The notes under the pieces are model-generated. The model was not told the origin of the DNA. It made no database searches and was given only the letters and a program-made list of their open reading frames with translations. DNA of 50,631 bases from an uncultured Clostridia bacterium. Lineage in GTDB: Bacteria; Bacillota; Clostridia; Christensenellales; Borkfalkiaceae. The stretch is from positions 1-50,631 of the forward strand of contig CAMWIW010000013.1 in NCBI GenBank assembly GCA_947174415.1. The letters are read 5' to 3'. Positions 1 to 9,417 of the stretch are shown here, piece by piece (within the stretch, counting starts at the first letter, position 1; the number at the start of each line of letters is the position of its first letter). The position numbers and the translations under genes are program-made.

Positions 1-1773
<1,773 letters not shown>

Positions 1774-1777
<4 letters not shown>

Positions 1778-1935
1778 ATCAAACCCATTTCCCTGTTTGC
1801 GCGGCGGACTGCGAGTTCTGCAACTACTTGATTTATATTTTTATCACCCGTAAAATGCCTTGTAACGATATACTTTTTGCCGTCAATTACGTACTCCCTT
1901 TCGCATTTCGGGCAAGATTTATACCGTTCAATCAA
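1774..1935 (-). CDS. small Cys-x2-Cys protein, possible recombination accessory factor
   Basis: A short open frame of about 53 codons, too small for routine gene finders, ends in an ATGA overlap with the recombinase start, which suggests coupled translation. It contains KSCPKCEREYVIDGKKY, a zinc-ribbon-like start, followed by a basic, Ala/Val-rich helix. No ATG is present. The TTG at 1935 is the most likely start, and the frame stays open to 1950. Its position just before the integrase suits a recombination directionality factor, but this is inference from context. I do not recognise the family. Confidence 0.5.
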
Positions 1936-2033
1936 TTGTTCAGGTTTGATGCTCGTTTATATATACCTCACTTTAAGTATAGTTCCCCTATCCATAATAT
2001 GAGTTTTTAAGTTTTTCTGTTACGGGCATAATA

Positions 2034-2071
2034 AAAAACTCGGCTTCGGGACAAGCCGAAGCCGAGTTTTT
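2034..2071. terminator. bidirectional Rho-independent terminator
   Basis: A 16-bp stem of AAAAACTCGGCTTCGG and its complement encloses a 6-nt loop and has A and T tracts on either side. It ends the small-gene operon at 2079-2801 on the minus strand. Confidence 0.85.
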
Positions 2072-2078
2072 ATTTAAT

Positions 2079-2294
2079 TTAAATAGGATACCTTGCCTCG
2101 ATATCGAAGTCCAAACCGTTTTTGTGCGCATGCTCCCAAAATTGCAAGATTTCGAGACATTCAACGTAAGCAGTTCTCTCGCCTAAGACAAAACTCCCGT
2201 CGCATAAGTTTTTCTCTTCTTCGGAAGTTTCAAGGTAATAAATTAAAATTTGTATTAAATAATTAATCGTTTCAGTTGCAGAAAGTTTTTTCAT
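2079..2294 (-). CDS. small accessory protein of the element, unknown function
   Basis: This 71-residue acidic, probably helical protein contains GERTAYVECLEILQ followed by GLDFDIEARYP. I recall similar small proteins in clostridial mobile elements but cannot name a family. The start overlaps the stop of the upstream gene by 4 nt (ATGA), and a strong terminator follows the stop. It has no signal peptide or membrane segment. It may be a regulator or accessory protein; function unassigned. Confidence 0.7.
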   Translation of the reverse strand: MKKLSATETINYLIQILIYYLETSEEEKNLCDGSFVLGERTAYVECLEILQFWEHAHKNGLDFDIEARYPI

Positions 2295-2662
2295 ACCGCA
2301 ATTTCCTCTTCCAAAATTTCATTGTAACTTACTAAGCCTTTATGGATACAACCGCGATAAATTTTTTCGATAATTGCTTGTTTTCTGTCATAATACGAAT
2401 TTTTGGAATAAGGCAATTTTTCCATAATAAAAATATCGAGTTCTCCCGCAAGCATTCCTTTTAGCATTTGTTTTATCAAAGCGTTGTTCTCCTTTTTTAA
2501 TACGTCCTCGATTACCGTACATACAGTTTTTATTTCTTCCGTAATGTGTATGACTTGTTTTCTGTTACCGATGTAAAATTCCGCATAATCCAATCCTTGC
2601 CGTATCGCCTCAGTAATATACGAATATCTTTTTATTACGTTTTCTACTGCTACTATCACCAT
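2291..2662 (-). CDS. hypothetical protein, possibly ArpU/sigma-like phage regulator
   Basis: This 123-residue, mainly helical, charged protein contains KLPYSKNSYYDRKQAIIEKI near residues 80-102. That pattern recalls ArpU-type phage late regulators, where a basic segment follows long helices. The match is by eye and weak. It lies 10 nt downstream of a 42-codon ORF and overlaps the next gene by 4 nt, so the three form one operon ending at the terminator at 2034-2071. Confidence 0.65.
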   Translation of the reverse strand: MVIVAVENVIKRYSYITEAIRQGLDYAEFYIGNRKQVIHITEEIKTVCTVIEDVLKKENNALIKQMLKGMLAGELDIFIMEKLPYSKNSYYDRKQAIIEKIYRGCIHKGLVSYNEILEEEIAV

Positions 2663-2672
2663 AATATCGCAA

Positions 2673-2801
2673 TTACTCCGCTTTTACGACATTATATTCG
2701 GTTTTTATCCGCATAAATTCCCAACTTTTTACTGATTTGGTTTTAATTTCCAAAACGGCTGTAAAATCCTTTTCATACGTTCCTTTGATTTTCTTAGACA
2801 C
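2673..2801 (-). CDS. small protein (42 aa), unknown
   Basis: A GTG-start frame preceded by CGAGG about 10 nt upstream, a fair ribosome-binding site. The product begins VSKKIKGTYEKDF and is basic, with alternating hydrophobic residues that suggest a small beta-rich fold. It is the first gene of the operon running to 2079. Support comes from the Shine-Dalgarno site and spacing only. Confidence 0.45.
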   Translation of the reverse strand: MSKKIKGTYEKDFTAVLEIKTKSVKSWEFMRIKTEYNVVKAE

Positions 2802-2887
2802 AATAAAAAACCTCGTAATAAAGAGTTAACGTTATTAATTCAGGCGCACCATTTATATAGGTTTTTAAAACTGTAAAATTAGTTCAC

Positions 2888-2921
2888 AAAAAAAGCACTA
2901 TTTAAAAAATAGTGCTTTTTT
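2888..2921. terminator. bidirectional terminator after the sigma-factor operon
   Basis: The perfect stem AAAAAAGCACTATTT pairs with its complement around a short A-rich loop, with U tracts on both strands. It ends the minus-strand operon whose last gene stops at 2937. Confidence 0.85.
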
Positions 2922-2936
2922 ATTAAAAATTAGCTG

Positions 2937-3677
2937 TTAAATTAAAATTTTGTTTAATAAATTGATAAAATTGTCTTCGTTTAATACGGTAACTCCTTCA
3001 TAACCGTACGCCTCGATAAAATACTCGTATTCTCCGACTGAAAAACTTGCGTAGGCTATCGGATTGTTTTTATTATCAATTATATATGACACTTTCAAAT
3101 CATTAATATTTGCGCTGATGTTCAATTTATCGTATGTTTGACAACCCACGAATTCATAATTTTCATACGTCCTGATTCTGTACGTTATATAAAATCCGTC
3201 ATAAATCTCACCGTTTTCAACTGACACCAAGCACCTAAGTAAAGTATATAACATCACCTGCGAATTGTCTTCAATCAGCACGCTTTTTGTTACTAATTCG
3301 GGTTTCTCTTCGTCTTTCATATCAAACAAATAAATATCTTCTGTTTGAAGTATTTCGTTAAACTCTATATCAAAATTTAACGTATCGTTTTCCCCGTAAA
3401 TCTTAGGAACAAACGGACGGGGCAAAACTGTTATAAGTATTATTACTACCGCTAAAATCAACGCAACAAAGGAAGCACATATGATAAGTATCTTCTTTTT
3501 ATTGCCGTTAGGCATACTGCGCCCGTTAACGTTATCAACTGGCACGCATACAGGACATTCTACCTTTGCAGTAGCATCAGCAAAAATACCCCTCTTATCT
3601 GCCCATTCGTTAAAAGGCGTATCAGGAGTTTCGAATGTACTCTTTAATTTTTTTTGTAATTCTTTGTCTTCTCTCAT
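2937..3677 (-). CDS. single-pass membrane protein, candidate anti-sigma factor or sensor
   Basis: This 246-residue protein has a cytoplasmic N-terminus of about 60 residues with a Cys pair (CPVC, C41/C44), one strong membrane helix (about 62-84), then an extracytoplasmic domain of about 160 residues with alternating strands. That topology, encoded in the same operon as an ECF sigma factor, is what membrane anti-sigma factors look like. No ZAS His-x3-Cys-x2-Cys motif is visible, so the assignment rests on topology and neighbours. Its start lies 1 nt after the stop of the secreted-protein gene. Alternatively it may be a partner of that protein. Confidence 0.75.
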   Translation of the reverse strand: MREDKELQKKLKSTFETPDTPFNEWADKRGIFADATAKVECPVCVPVDNVNGRSMPNGNKKKILIICASFVALILAVVIILITVLPRPFVPKIYGENDTLNFDIEFNEILQTEDIYLFDMKDEEKPELVTKSVLIEDNSQVMLYTLLRCLVSVENGEIYDGFYITYRIRTYENYEFVGCQTYDKLNISANINDLKVSYIIDNKNNPIAYASFSVGEYEYFIEAYGYEGVTVLNEDNFINLLNKILI

Positions 3678-3678
3678 T

Positions 3679-4518
3679 TTAAGTTATGTTGATTACGTAA
3701 CCGTCGTCAACTGTTGTATATTTATTAAGACGAATCATTGACAATCCCGCAGATGCAAACCCCGTATGAACCAACAGATAATTATCTTCCTGAACCAATT
3801 TATCAGAAGCGTCGTAATATTTTATATTTCTATATCCGTATGCTGCAACGGCATGTAATCCATTAACGATTGTATTCGAAATAGTATCATATCCGTCAAA
3901 CGATTCGATTTCTACCCCGCTCACTACGGAGAATCCGTCTAAAAATACGGTAAGCAGTTTTCCCGATTGCAAAGCTGACATATAAGCCGATTTATTTAAC
4001 GAAGAGTTACTGTATATACTCGATATTTCAATGCTTCTGCCCTTATTTTGAACGTATGAAGTCATTCCCTTTTTATAACCCTCAACGCTAGTTCCTGCAG
4101 AGGTTGAACCCATTAGCTTATACAGCTCCTGGTGCATAGCGTTTACTGCCGCGTCCTGACTTCCGTATGTAGGTATTCCCAAAAAAACTCTTACCGTATG
4201 GTCCGGAATTAATTCCTCATAATATCGGTCAAAATGTCCTATAATAGCTCCGCCCGCCGTAATGCAGCATGCATTTTCAATATTGCTTGCTATATACAGC
4301 GGCAAGTTAAGGGGATTTTCGTACGATTCACTAACATCTTTACGTGAGTAATAGACGGTATCCGTAGCATAGCCCTGAATAATTCCGCCGTAGGGAACGG
4401 GAACGTCTATACCGTAGCGGCTCTCCGCGCTACCGATTGCAACGTTTGCCGTGCCTATGCACAGGCAGCAGCAAATAAGCATTGCAAAGCTTAAAACCAA
4501 ACTTAAAGTCTTTTTCAT
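3679..4518 (-). CDS. secreted papain-like (C39-like) candidate protein
   Basis: The product has 279 residues. The ATG at 4518 is chosen because GAGGTG lies 7 nt upstream and a classic signal peptide follows (MKKTLSLVLSFAML, then a hydrophobic Cys-rich core); the open frame extends 20 codons further without a ribosome-binding site. The mature part contains ENACCITAGGAIIGHFDRYY (81-100) and NGLHAVAAYGYRNI (219-232). A Cys before a helix, and later a His in a Gly-Leu-His-Ala strand, is the order of a papain/C39-like active site. C84 or C85 with H222 would be the catalytic pair. Activity is inferred, not certain. The gene lies between the ECF sigma factor and the membrane protein and may be a target of that sigma factor. 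Confidence 0.78.
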   Translation of the reverse strand: MKKTLSLVLSFAMLICCCLCIGTANVAIGSAESRYGIDVPVPYGGIIQGYATDTVYYSRKDVSESYENPLNLPLYIASNIENACCITAGGAIIGHFDRYYEELIPDHTVRVFLGIPTYGSQDAAVNAMHQELYKLMGSTSAGTSVEGYKKGMTSYVQNKGRSIEISSIYSNSSLNKSAYMSALQSGKLLTVFLDGFSVVSGVEIESFDGYDTISNTIVNGLHAVAAYGYRNIKYYDASDKLVQEDNYLLVHTGFASAGLSMIRLNKYTTVDDGYVINIT

Positions 4519-4583
4519 AAGTATCACCTCTTTAATCTTTCTACTTATAAGGTTGTGTTTACCAAGAAAAAGTCTCATTTATT

Positions 4584-5105
4584 TCAATAATTTAAAAAAA
4601 TTCTTAATTCTTCTCTTAAGGAATTGATTTGGCGCTTTACCGTGCTGGTTGAAATCTCCAACTCTTTGGCAGTTTCGCTGATAGTCATTCCATATACGAA
4701 ATGTAGCTGAATTATTTCCTGTTGCCTTATAGGCAATTTCGCCAAAGTATTCGCAAATTCTATTTTCATATCCCAATTTTGGTCTTTCGACGAATATGCT
4801 TCGTCAATAAACTCGGCATAAACGTATTTTTCATTGCGTTTTTTATAATTTGACAACGCAAATTTTAACGCTTGGAAAATCCAAGAATTGGGCTTTTTTA
4901 TGTACTTATAGTGAGCGGCATTATTAAAAATACTTATTAATACGTTTGATGCTACGTCTTCTGCGATATTTCTGCATTTAACCTCCGAAAAGGCAGTTAA
5001 CAATAACTTTTCAAAATAATAATTATATATTTTTAGCATTCCACTGTTGTCTCCGTCTTTGATTAATCGAAGACAACGGTTAAATTCTTTTGTTGTCAAT
5101 TTCAT
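4584..5105 (-). CDS. ECF-type RNA polymerase sigma factor
   Basis: This 173-residue protein has a sigma-70 region 2 with AEDVASNVLISIF and KKPNSWIFQALKFALSNYKK (about 48-89). A region 4 helix-turn-helix follows near the C-terminus: LPIRQQEIIQLHFVYGMTIS, then ETAKELEISTSTVKRQINSL (about 122-166). No region 1 or 3 is present, as expected for the ECF class. It starts 1 nt after the XRE gene stop, so the two are co-transcribed. It most likely directs polymerase to promoters of the element and perhaps of the host. Confidence 0.88.
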   Translation of the reverse strand: MKLTTKEFNRCLRLIKDGDNSGMLKIYNYYFEKLLLTAFSEVKCRNIAEDVASNVLISIFNNAAHYKYIKKPNSWIFQALKFALSNYKKRNEKYVYAEFIDEAYSSKDQNWDMKIEFANTLAKLPIRQQEIIQLHFVYGMTISETAKELEISTSTVKRQINSLREELRIFLNY

Positions 5106-5106
5106 T

Positions 5107-5418
5107 TTACTTGCTTATAAATGCTTTTAAAACAGAAATGGCAAGTTTCTGTTTTTCTTTGGTTAAATGTTCAAACAAATATAAAATCTCCCTTTGCTCT
5201 TCAGTTAAATCGAATTCTTTACCTTCGGCAAAAAACTCTGATAACGTTATGTTCAATCCAGTGCAAATTGAAGAAAGAGTCGTGATTTCAGGCTCGCTCG
5301 ACCTTGTAAATAATGAACTGATAACCGAGGGGTTTAGTCGCGACTCTATTGCAAGCTGATTGTTGTTCAGCCCCTTTATTTCCATATAATATCGTACTCT
5401 GCTTTTAATGTCAATCAT
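5107..5418 (-). CDS. XRE-family helix-turn-helix regulator
   Basis: The product has 103 residues from the ATG at 5418 (MIDIKSRVRYYMEIKG). The frame is open 15 codons further upstream, but that part is hydrophobic and lies within the promoter. The HTH covers about residues 4-60 (NNQLAIESRLNPSVISSLF, then ITTLSSICTGLNITLSEFF). A C-terminal helix follows. Its promoter is at 5435-5463. It heads the XRE-sigma-secreted protein-membrane protein operon and is the likely master switch of the element. Confidence 0.85.
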   Translation of the reverse strand: MIDIKSRVRYYMEIKGLNNNQLAIESRLNPSVISSLFTRSSEPEITTLSSICTGLNITLSEFFAEGKEFDLTEEQREILYLFEHLTKEKQKLAISVLKAFISK

Positions 5419-5434
5419 AATGCTACCACTAAAT

Positions 5435-5463
5435 ATTATAATGCTTAAAATAAATTCAAGCAA
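5435..5463 (-). promoter_or_regulatory. sigma-A-type promoter of the element's XRE operon
   Basis: TTGCTT (5458-5463) and TATAAT (5435-5440) on the minus strand are spaced 17 bp. The octamer AATGCTAC upstream and its inverted copy GTAGCATT just before the ATG flank the promoter and could be regulator sites. Confidence 0.7.
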
Positions 5464-5496
5464 TATTCTAAATATTCGTTTGTAGCATTTTTTTAT

Positions 5497-5793
5497 TTAG
5501 CAAAAGCATTTTTTTGATAAAAAAGGTTTCCCATTTATTGCAGGCTCTGTTGGACCGGTTGTACCCGTCATACCGTTATAACCTGTTGGACCGGTCGCAC
5601 CCGTAGGACCGGTAATGCTAAGTCCGGTTGCACCCGTTGCGCCGGCAGGACCTGTTGCGCCTGTTGCACCCGTAGGACCGGTGATGCCCGTTAAAGTATT
5701 AACGTAAATTCTTCTTACGTTACCGTTTGAATTGCAGCCGCAGTTACAACCGCAGTCCGAATTGCACGCAAAGAAAATACTTAATTTTATCAT
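5497..5793 (-). CDS. 5' part of the interrupted collagen-like protein gene
   Basis: The first 82 codons (5793 to about 5547) are native: a Cys-rich head ([12 protein letters not shown], about 10-21), a short linker, then Gly-X-Y triplets of the GPT/GAT kind. Beyond the hexamer at 5547-5552 the frame runs into the element for 16 codons and stops, giving a truncated 98-residue product. The ATG at 5793 follows the GT2 stop codon by 2 nt and uses an AGAGGT site inside that gene. Such proteins form glycosylated filaments on spores or cell surfaces in Bacillus and Clostridia. Excision of the element would fuse this head in frame to the repeats at 1-136. Confidence 0.88.
   Translation of the reverse strand: MIKLSIFFACNSDCGCNCGCNSNGNVRRIYVNTLTGITGPTGATGATGPAGATGATGLSITGPTGATGPTGYNGMTGTTGPTEPAINGKPFLSKKCFC
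5527..5540. repeat. attachment-site arm, right end (inverted repeat)
   Basis: TTTCCCATTTATTG is the inverted partner of 143-156. It is separated from the shared hexamer (5547-5552) by 6 bp, as on the left side, so the reconstructed attP is symmetric about the hexamer. The inferred crossover dinucleotide is the central AC of CAACAG on the minus strand. Confidence 0.85.
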
Positions 5794-5795
5794 TT

Positions 5796-6866
5796 CTATT
5801 TTACCTCTTTATTAAGTTTTGCTTGAAAATATAATTTGTTGCTTAAATAACTTTTATCGTTGGGTTTTATCTCGCCCGCCTTTTCGTTATAAAAATTTGC
5901 CTTTTCGAAATCACCCAACCTATCGTATAAAACGCATAGTTGAATATAAGGAATAAACCCGCTGAAATCAAGATTTACAAAGCCGCCGCCTTTTGCGTCG
6001 TTATCTGCCTTCAAAGCCAATTCGTACCAATATATGGCGCAACTAACGCAGTTTTGCTCAAAGAAATACGCACCCAAAACACAACAGGCTTCACTTCTCG
6101 GCGGGGCGTATAAAAAGGACCTTAAAAGCGCGTTTAACGACCCGTTTTTGTCGCCGATTTCAGAGTATGCGCGGCACAAATTCAGACACGCTTCTATTTT
6201 GTTTTCTACCCACCCGTTACCGCTTAGAAAATCCTCCAAAACGGCGATACTTTCTCTGAACATTCCGTTAAATAAAAGTTCGCGACCGTAATAGAATTTT
6301 TCGCGTTCGTTAAGGCATATTCCGCGGGCAATGCGTTTTTGAAGCAAGTGTAAATTGCGAAGCGGTGCGTTCGGTTTAACCTTTTTATGGGACACTGTGG
6401 CATCGCTGTAAATTATTTTACCTTGCGGTGTTACAGCCTCGTGTACTGCGCCGCTGAACCTGAAATTTTCGCTGCGCCTGAAAATTCTTTCCCTGTAATA
6501 TACGAACGTTGGAGCGTCCCCTTCATAAGCGGCTGCATACGGCAAGAACGCCATATCGAAGTCTGCCCCGTCAACGAGATTTTTGATTTTGATACAGTTT
6601 TCGTCAGTTACGACGTCGTCAGCGTCAAGCCACATTACGAAATCGCAAGTTGCCTTTTCCATAGCAAAATTGCGGGCAGCCGAAAAGTCGTCCACCCACT
6701 TAAAAAAATAAATTTTATCGGTAAATTTTTTTACTTTATTGACTGTTCCGTCCGACGAGCCCGTATCAACGACGACTATTTCATTGGCAAACTTTTTAAC
6801 GCAAGTAAGGCAGCGGGAAATAACCTCTTCTTCGTCTTTGACGATAAGACACACGCTTAAAGACAT
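5796..6866 (-). CDS. GT2 glycosyltransferase with C-terminal TPR-like repeats
   Basis: The product has 356 residues starting with [14 protein letters not shown] (ATG at 6866, GAGG upstream). The frame is open into the tRNA gene, but that extension is not coding. The GT-A domain has the nucleotide-binding [11 protein letters not shown] (31-41) and the metal-binding Asp-Ala-Asp of WLDADD (79-84). The C-terminal half, rich in Tyr/Leu/Ala helices ([25 protein letters not shown]), looks like tetratricopeptide repeats. SunS-like and related protein O-glycosyltransferases share this plan. Direct coupling to the collagen-like gene suggests that it glycosylates that protein; this is inferred from context. 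Confidence 0.9.
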   Translation of the reverse strand: MSLSVCLIVKDEEEVISRCLTCVKKFANEIVVVDTGSSDGTVNKVKKFTDKIYFFKWVDDFSAARNFAMEKATCDFVMWLDADDVVTDENCIKIKNLVDGADFDMAFLPYAAAYEGDAPTFVYYRERIFRRSENFRFSGAVHEAVTPQGKIIYSDATVSHKKVKPNAPLRNLHLLQKRIARGICLNEREKFYYGRELLFNGMFRESIAVLEDFLSGNGWVENKIEACLNLCRAYSEIGDKNGSLNALLRSFLYAPPRSEACCVLGAYFFEQNCVSCAIYWYELALKADNDAKGGGFVNLDFSGFIPYIQLCVLYDRLGDFEKANFYNEKAGEIKPNDKSYLSNKLYFQAKLNKEVK

Positions 6867-6919
6867 ACATAACCTCTTCGCAGTATTATATAATATGCAA
6901 AGCGGATTTGTTTTGTATA

Positions 6920-6953
6920 AAAAAGAAGAGCGGTGATACCGCTCTTCTTTTTT
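6920..6953. terminator. terminator following tRNA-Thr
   Basis: The stem AAGAAGAGCGG pairs with its complement around TGATA, and a T tract follows on both strands. It lies just after the 3' end of the tRNA on the minus strand. Confidence 0.85.
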
Positions 6954-6955
6954 GG

Positions 6956-7028
6956 AGCTACTGGCCGGACTCGAACCGGCGACCTGCTGATTACGAATCA
7001 GCTGCTCTACCAACTGAGCCACAGTAGC
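6956..7028 (-). tRNA. tRNA-Thr (anticodon CGT)
   Basis: A 73-nt cloverleaf with 7-bp acceptor arms GCTACTG/CAGTAGC, a D-arm with AGTTGGTAGAG, an anticodon stem CTGAT/ATCAG around the CGT anticodon (6993-6995) and a T-arm with GGTTCGAGTCC. CCA is not encoded. It reads ACG codons. Its own promoter and terminator flank it. Confidence 0.96.
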
Positions 7029-7048
7029 AATTACACAGAACTCTTATT

Positions 7049-7076
7049 ATTATATCAAATTATTTTATTTTTGCAA
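7049..7076 (-). promoter_or_regulatory. promoter of tRNA-Thr
   Basis: TTGCAA (7071-7076) and a perfect TATAAT (7049-7054) are spaced 16 bp. The -10 box ends about 20 bp before the mature tRNA. Confidence 0.7.
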
Positions 7077-7189
7077 GCATTTTTAAGGGCATAATTATAA
7101 AAGCAGTTCAATTTTAAAATTTTGTTACGTTTATAAAAGTCAGTACCTCTCGTTTTCATAATTTTCACAGAGAGAAAATATCTTATTGT

Positions 7190-7867
7190 ATGAGAATTGC
7201 AGGGAAAAAATTTTCTCCTTTTATAATTTCGGTAGCGGCGGTTGTTGCCGTTACCGCGGTTATACTAATAATCAGTTTTTCTTGCTCGGCGAATAAACTT
7301 ACTTTTGAAACAACTTTTTACTTCATTTGTTACAGAACCGAGGACAATGCGGTTTCGGCAAGCTCCGTTTCAGGAGCAGTATCGAGTTACGGCGGGGCGG
7401 GATATATTCTTGAATACGACGACTCGTTTTTCGTAACGGTTGCTTGTTATTACGACGGCAACGACGCTAACACGGTTTGCGAAAGCCTTAAACGGCGGGA
7501 CGTGAACTGCGAAGTGATTGAAATTTCAACTGACGAATATATAATTGCAAACTCGTCAAGCGCAAACAATAAGCTTTATTTGGGTAACTTAAACACCTTG
7601 CAGTCCCTCACTACCCTTGCATACGGCTGTGCAAATGCAATTGACACGGGCGAATACGGGCAAGCTCAGGCAAAGAGCGTGGTTACGGATATTCAAAACA
7701 CGCTAAAAGGGCTTCTTAACGCCAACCCTGACAATTGCTTTTCGGGTGAAATACGCCGTCTTATTGCAGAATGTACGGACGTCGGCGAAGGCTATATTTA
7801 TTCCAAAGATTTGCGCCGATTACAAATCGCCATAGCCGACGCAATTATAAATATCAAACTGTACTGA
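7190..7867 (+). CDS. membrane-anchored SPOR-like domain protein
   Basis: This 225-residue protein has an N-terminal membrane helix (about 10-32). An extracytoplasmic beta-alpha-beta segment follows that resembles a SPOR fold (TFYFICYRTEDN, then GAGYILEYDDSFFVTVACY, then NCEVIEI), and a helical C-terminal half. SPOR domains bind denuded peptidoglycan at septa. It runs into a polysaccharide deacetylase gene, which fits a cell-wall role. The similarity is by pattern only. No clear Shine-Dalgarno site precedes the ATG. Confidence 0.75.
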   Translation: MRIAGKKFSPFIISVAAVVAVTAVILIISFSCSANKLTFETTFYFICYRTEDNAVSASSVSGAVSSYGGAGYILEYDDSFFVTVACYYDGNDANTVCESLKRRDVNCEVIEISTDEYIIANSSSANNKLYLGNLNTLQSLTTLAYGCANAIDTGEYGQAQAKSVVTDIQNTLKGLLNANPDNCFSGEIRRLIAECTDVGEGYIYSKDLRRLQIAIADAIINIKLY

Positions 7868-7918
7868 GGAATTTAATATTTCTGTTGTAAAATTTTGGGT
7901 TATGCGCAAAATAATGGT

Positions 7919-8611
7919 ATGAACAACAGAAATTTCACCGCAATATGCGCTGCTCTGCTTATGTGCGCGTTTTTAATAGTGTTTTACGTAAGCCCCAAAA
8001 TTGCTAAAAGTACGGTTGCATTTGCCGAAACCAACTCAGAAAAAGTAATTTATTTGACTTTTGACGACGGTCCGAGCGACAGAGTTACGCCGAAAATTCT
8101 TGACGTTCTTAAAGAAGAAGGCGTAAAAGCGACTTTTTTTATCGTAGGCAAGAACGCCGAAACACGCAAATATCTTATCAAACGCGAAATTGATGAGGGA
8201 CATTCTGTAGGCGTTCATTCTTATTCTCACGTATATAGAGAAATTTACTCCTCACCCGAAAACCTTATTAACGATATTGATCGGTGCAATAAAATCATTA
8301 AAGAAGTTGCAGGCAAACCCACCACGCTCTACCGTTTTCCCGGTGGAAGCTATGGGCTTTCAACTTCTCTCGTCAACGCCGTAACAAACCACGGCATGAA
8401 ATATTACGATTGGAATGCATCTACTCGCGACGCGGAAATTTACAAGGCTACACCCGAGCAACTTTTTCAGTCGGCCGTAAACACTCCGAAATACGACGAG
8501 GATATTATTTTACTTGCCCACGACACAACGAACAAAACGGCAACCGCAGATGCGCTGAAATCTATTATAGAGCACTTTAAATCTTTGGATTACGTATTTG
8601 CCGCGCTATGA
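7919..8611 (+). CDS. polysaccharide deacetylase (NodB family, PdaA/PdaB-like)
   Basis: The enzyme removes N-acetyl groups from cell-wall glycan, using a metal. The product has 230 residues with an N-terminal signal/membrane helix (about 8-25). The full NodB set is present: TFDDGPS (47-53, catalytic Asp and metal Asp), the His pair in HSYSH, RFPGGSYG, DWNASTRD and ILLAHD. The ATG at 7919 is preferred; a TTG at 7895 would add 8 residues, and neither has a good Shine-Dalgarno site. In spore formers, enzymes of this size often act on cortex or mother-cell wall. A terminator follows. Confidence 0.92.
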   Translation: MNNRNFTAICAALLMCAFLIVFYVSPKIAKSTVAFAETNSEKVIYLTFDDGPSDRVTPKILDVLKEEGVKATFFIVGKNAETRKYLIKREIDEGHSVGVHSYSHVYREIYSSPENLINDIDRCNKIIKEVAGKPTTLYRFPGGSYGLSTSLVNAVTNHGMKYYDWNASTRDAEIYKATPEQLFQSAVNTPKYDEDIILLAHDTTNKTATADALKSIIEHFKSLDYVFAAL

Positions 8612-8620
8612 ATTATAAAA

Positions 8621-8651
8621 GCCGCCGCGCATTGTTGCGCGGCGGATAATT
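8621..8651. terminator. bidirectional terminator (deacetylase / pyr operon)
   Basis: A 9-bp GC stem (CCGCCGCGC and its complement) encloses a short loop, with T-rich ends on both sides. It separates the convergent deacetylase gene and pyr operon. Confidence 0.85.
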
Positions 8652-8660
8652 TTTCAATTA

Positions 8661-8693
8661 ACCCCCATATATGCCTTAAATAACGGGGGGGGT
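8661..8693 (-). repeat. pyr intercistronic hairpin, copy 1 (after pyrE)
   Basis: On the minus strand a C-run pairs with GGGGGT across the loop GTTATTTAAGGCATATAT. It is the same design as copies at 9383-9411 and 11629-11658 and lies between the pyrE stop and the operon terminator. Confidence 0.6.
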
Positions 8694-8699
8694 ATATAT

Positions 8700-9356
8700 T
8701 TACTCTACGCCATAAGTTTTACGGTAATCCTTCATTTTTTCGAGGTATTCCTTACCTTCGATAACGCCGTCTTCAATGGCTGCGATAATATCCGCCATTG
8801 TTACTATTGAGTATACTTTTACGCCGAATTCTTTATAAACTTCCTGTACGGCGGAAAGACTGCTTTCAAGTCCGCGCTCCATTCTGTCAACAGAAATTAC
8901 CATTCCCGCAATTTCAACGCTTGCCGCGGCTTTAAGCTTAGGCAACAATTCGCGCAGAGCCTTGCCCGACGTCATAACGTCTTCGATAATTATAACCCTT
9001 TCACCGTCTTGAAGCTGTTTCCCAACGAAAAGACCGCCCTCGCCGTGATCCTTTACTTCCTTTCGGTCAAAGCAATAATCAAGGTCTACACCGTGATTTT
9101 TGTATAGAGAAACCGCCGTCGTAACTGCAAGAGGTATTCCTTTATACGCAGGCCCTACAAGCGTATCGGCAACTATTTTATTATCCGCAATACACTGTGC
9201 GTAGTACTCGCCAAGCCTTGCAAGCTGAGCGCCCGACTTGTAATTGCCCGTATTGATAAAGTAAGGGGCTTTTCTTCCGCTTTTTAAAGTGAACTCGCCG
9301 AATTTCAAAACGCCGTTTTCCACCATAAATTTAATAAATTGCTGTTTATAAGTCAT
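8700..9356 (-). CDS. pyrE: orotate phosphoribosyltransferase
   Basis: It transfers phosphoribose from PRPP to orotate, making OMP. The product has 218 residues from the ATG at 9356, which has AAGGAG 8 nt upstream. The frame extends 15 codons further but only translates the intercistronic hairpin (giving AHIWGSI). The PRPP loop is VIIIEDVMTSGKAL. The orotate-binding region includes KSGRKAPYFINTG near the N-terminus and YKGIPLA. It is the last gene of the pyr operon. Confidence 0.97.
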   Translation of the reverse strand: MTYKQQFIKFMVENGVLKFGEFTLKSGRKAPYFINTGNYKSGAQLARLGEYYAQCIADNKIVADTLVGPAYKGIPLAVTTAVSLYKNHGVDLDYCFDRKEVKDHGEGGLFVGKQLQDGERVIIIEDVMTSGKALRELLPKLKAAASVEIAGMVISVDRMERGLESSLSAVQEVYKEFGVKVYSIVTMADIIAAIEDGVIEGKEYLEKMKDYRKTYGVE

Positions 9357-9382
9357 TCGTTTTCTCCTTGAATTATAGATTG

Positions 9383-9411
9383 ACCCCCATATATGTGCCA
9401 ATTAACGGGGT
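9383..9411 (-). repeat. pyr intercistronic hairpin, copy 2 (pyrD-pyrE)
   Basis: The minus strand reads ACCCC, then the loop GTTAATTGGCACATATAT, then GGGGGT. It lies in the 5' region of pyrE, upstream of its ribosome-binding site. Confidence 0.6.
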
Positions 9412-9417
9412 TTTAGA

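Noticed and set aside
5796-7022. GT2 gene starting at 7022
   Set aside because: The first 23 or so codons are tRNA-Thr sequence and the next ones its terminator. The ATG at 6866 has a ribosome-binding site.
6956-7028. tRNA-Thr as the attachment site of the element
   Set aside because: No copy of the tRNA end is found at the element's other end, and the serine recombinase junctions are clear in the collagen gene.
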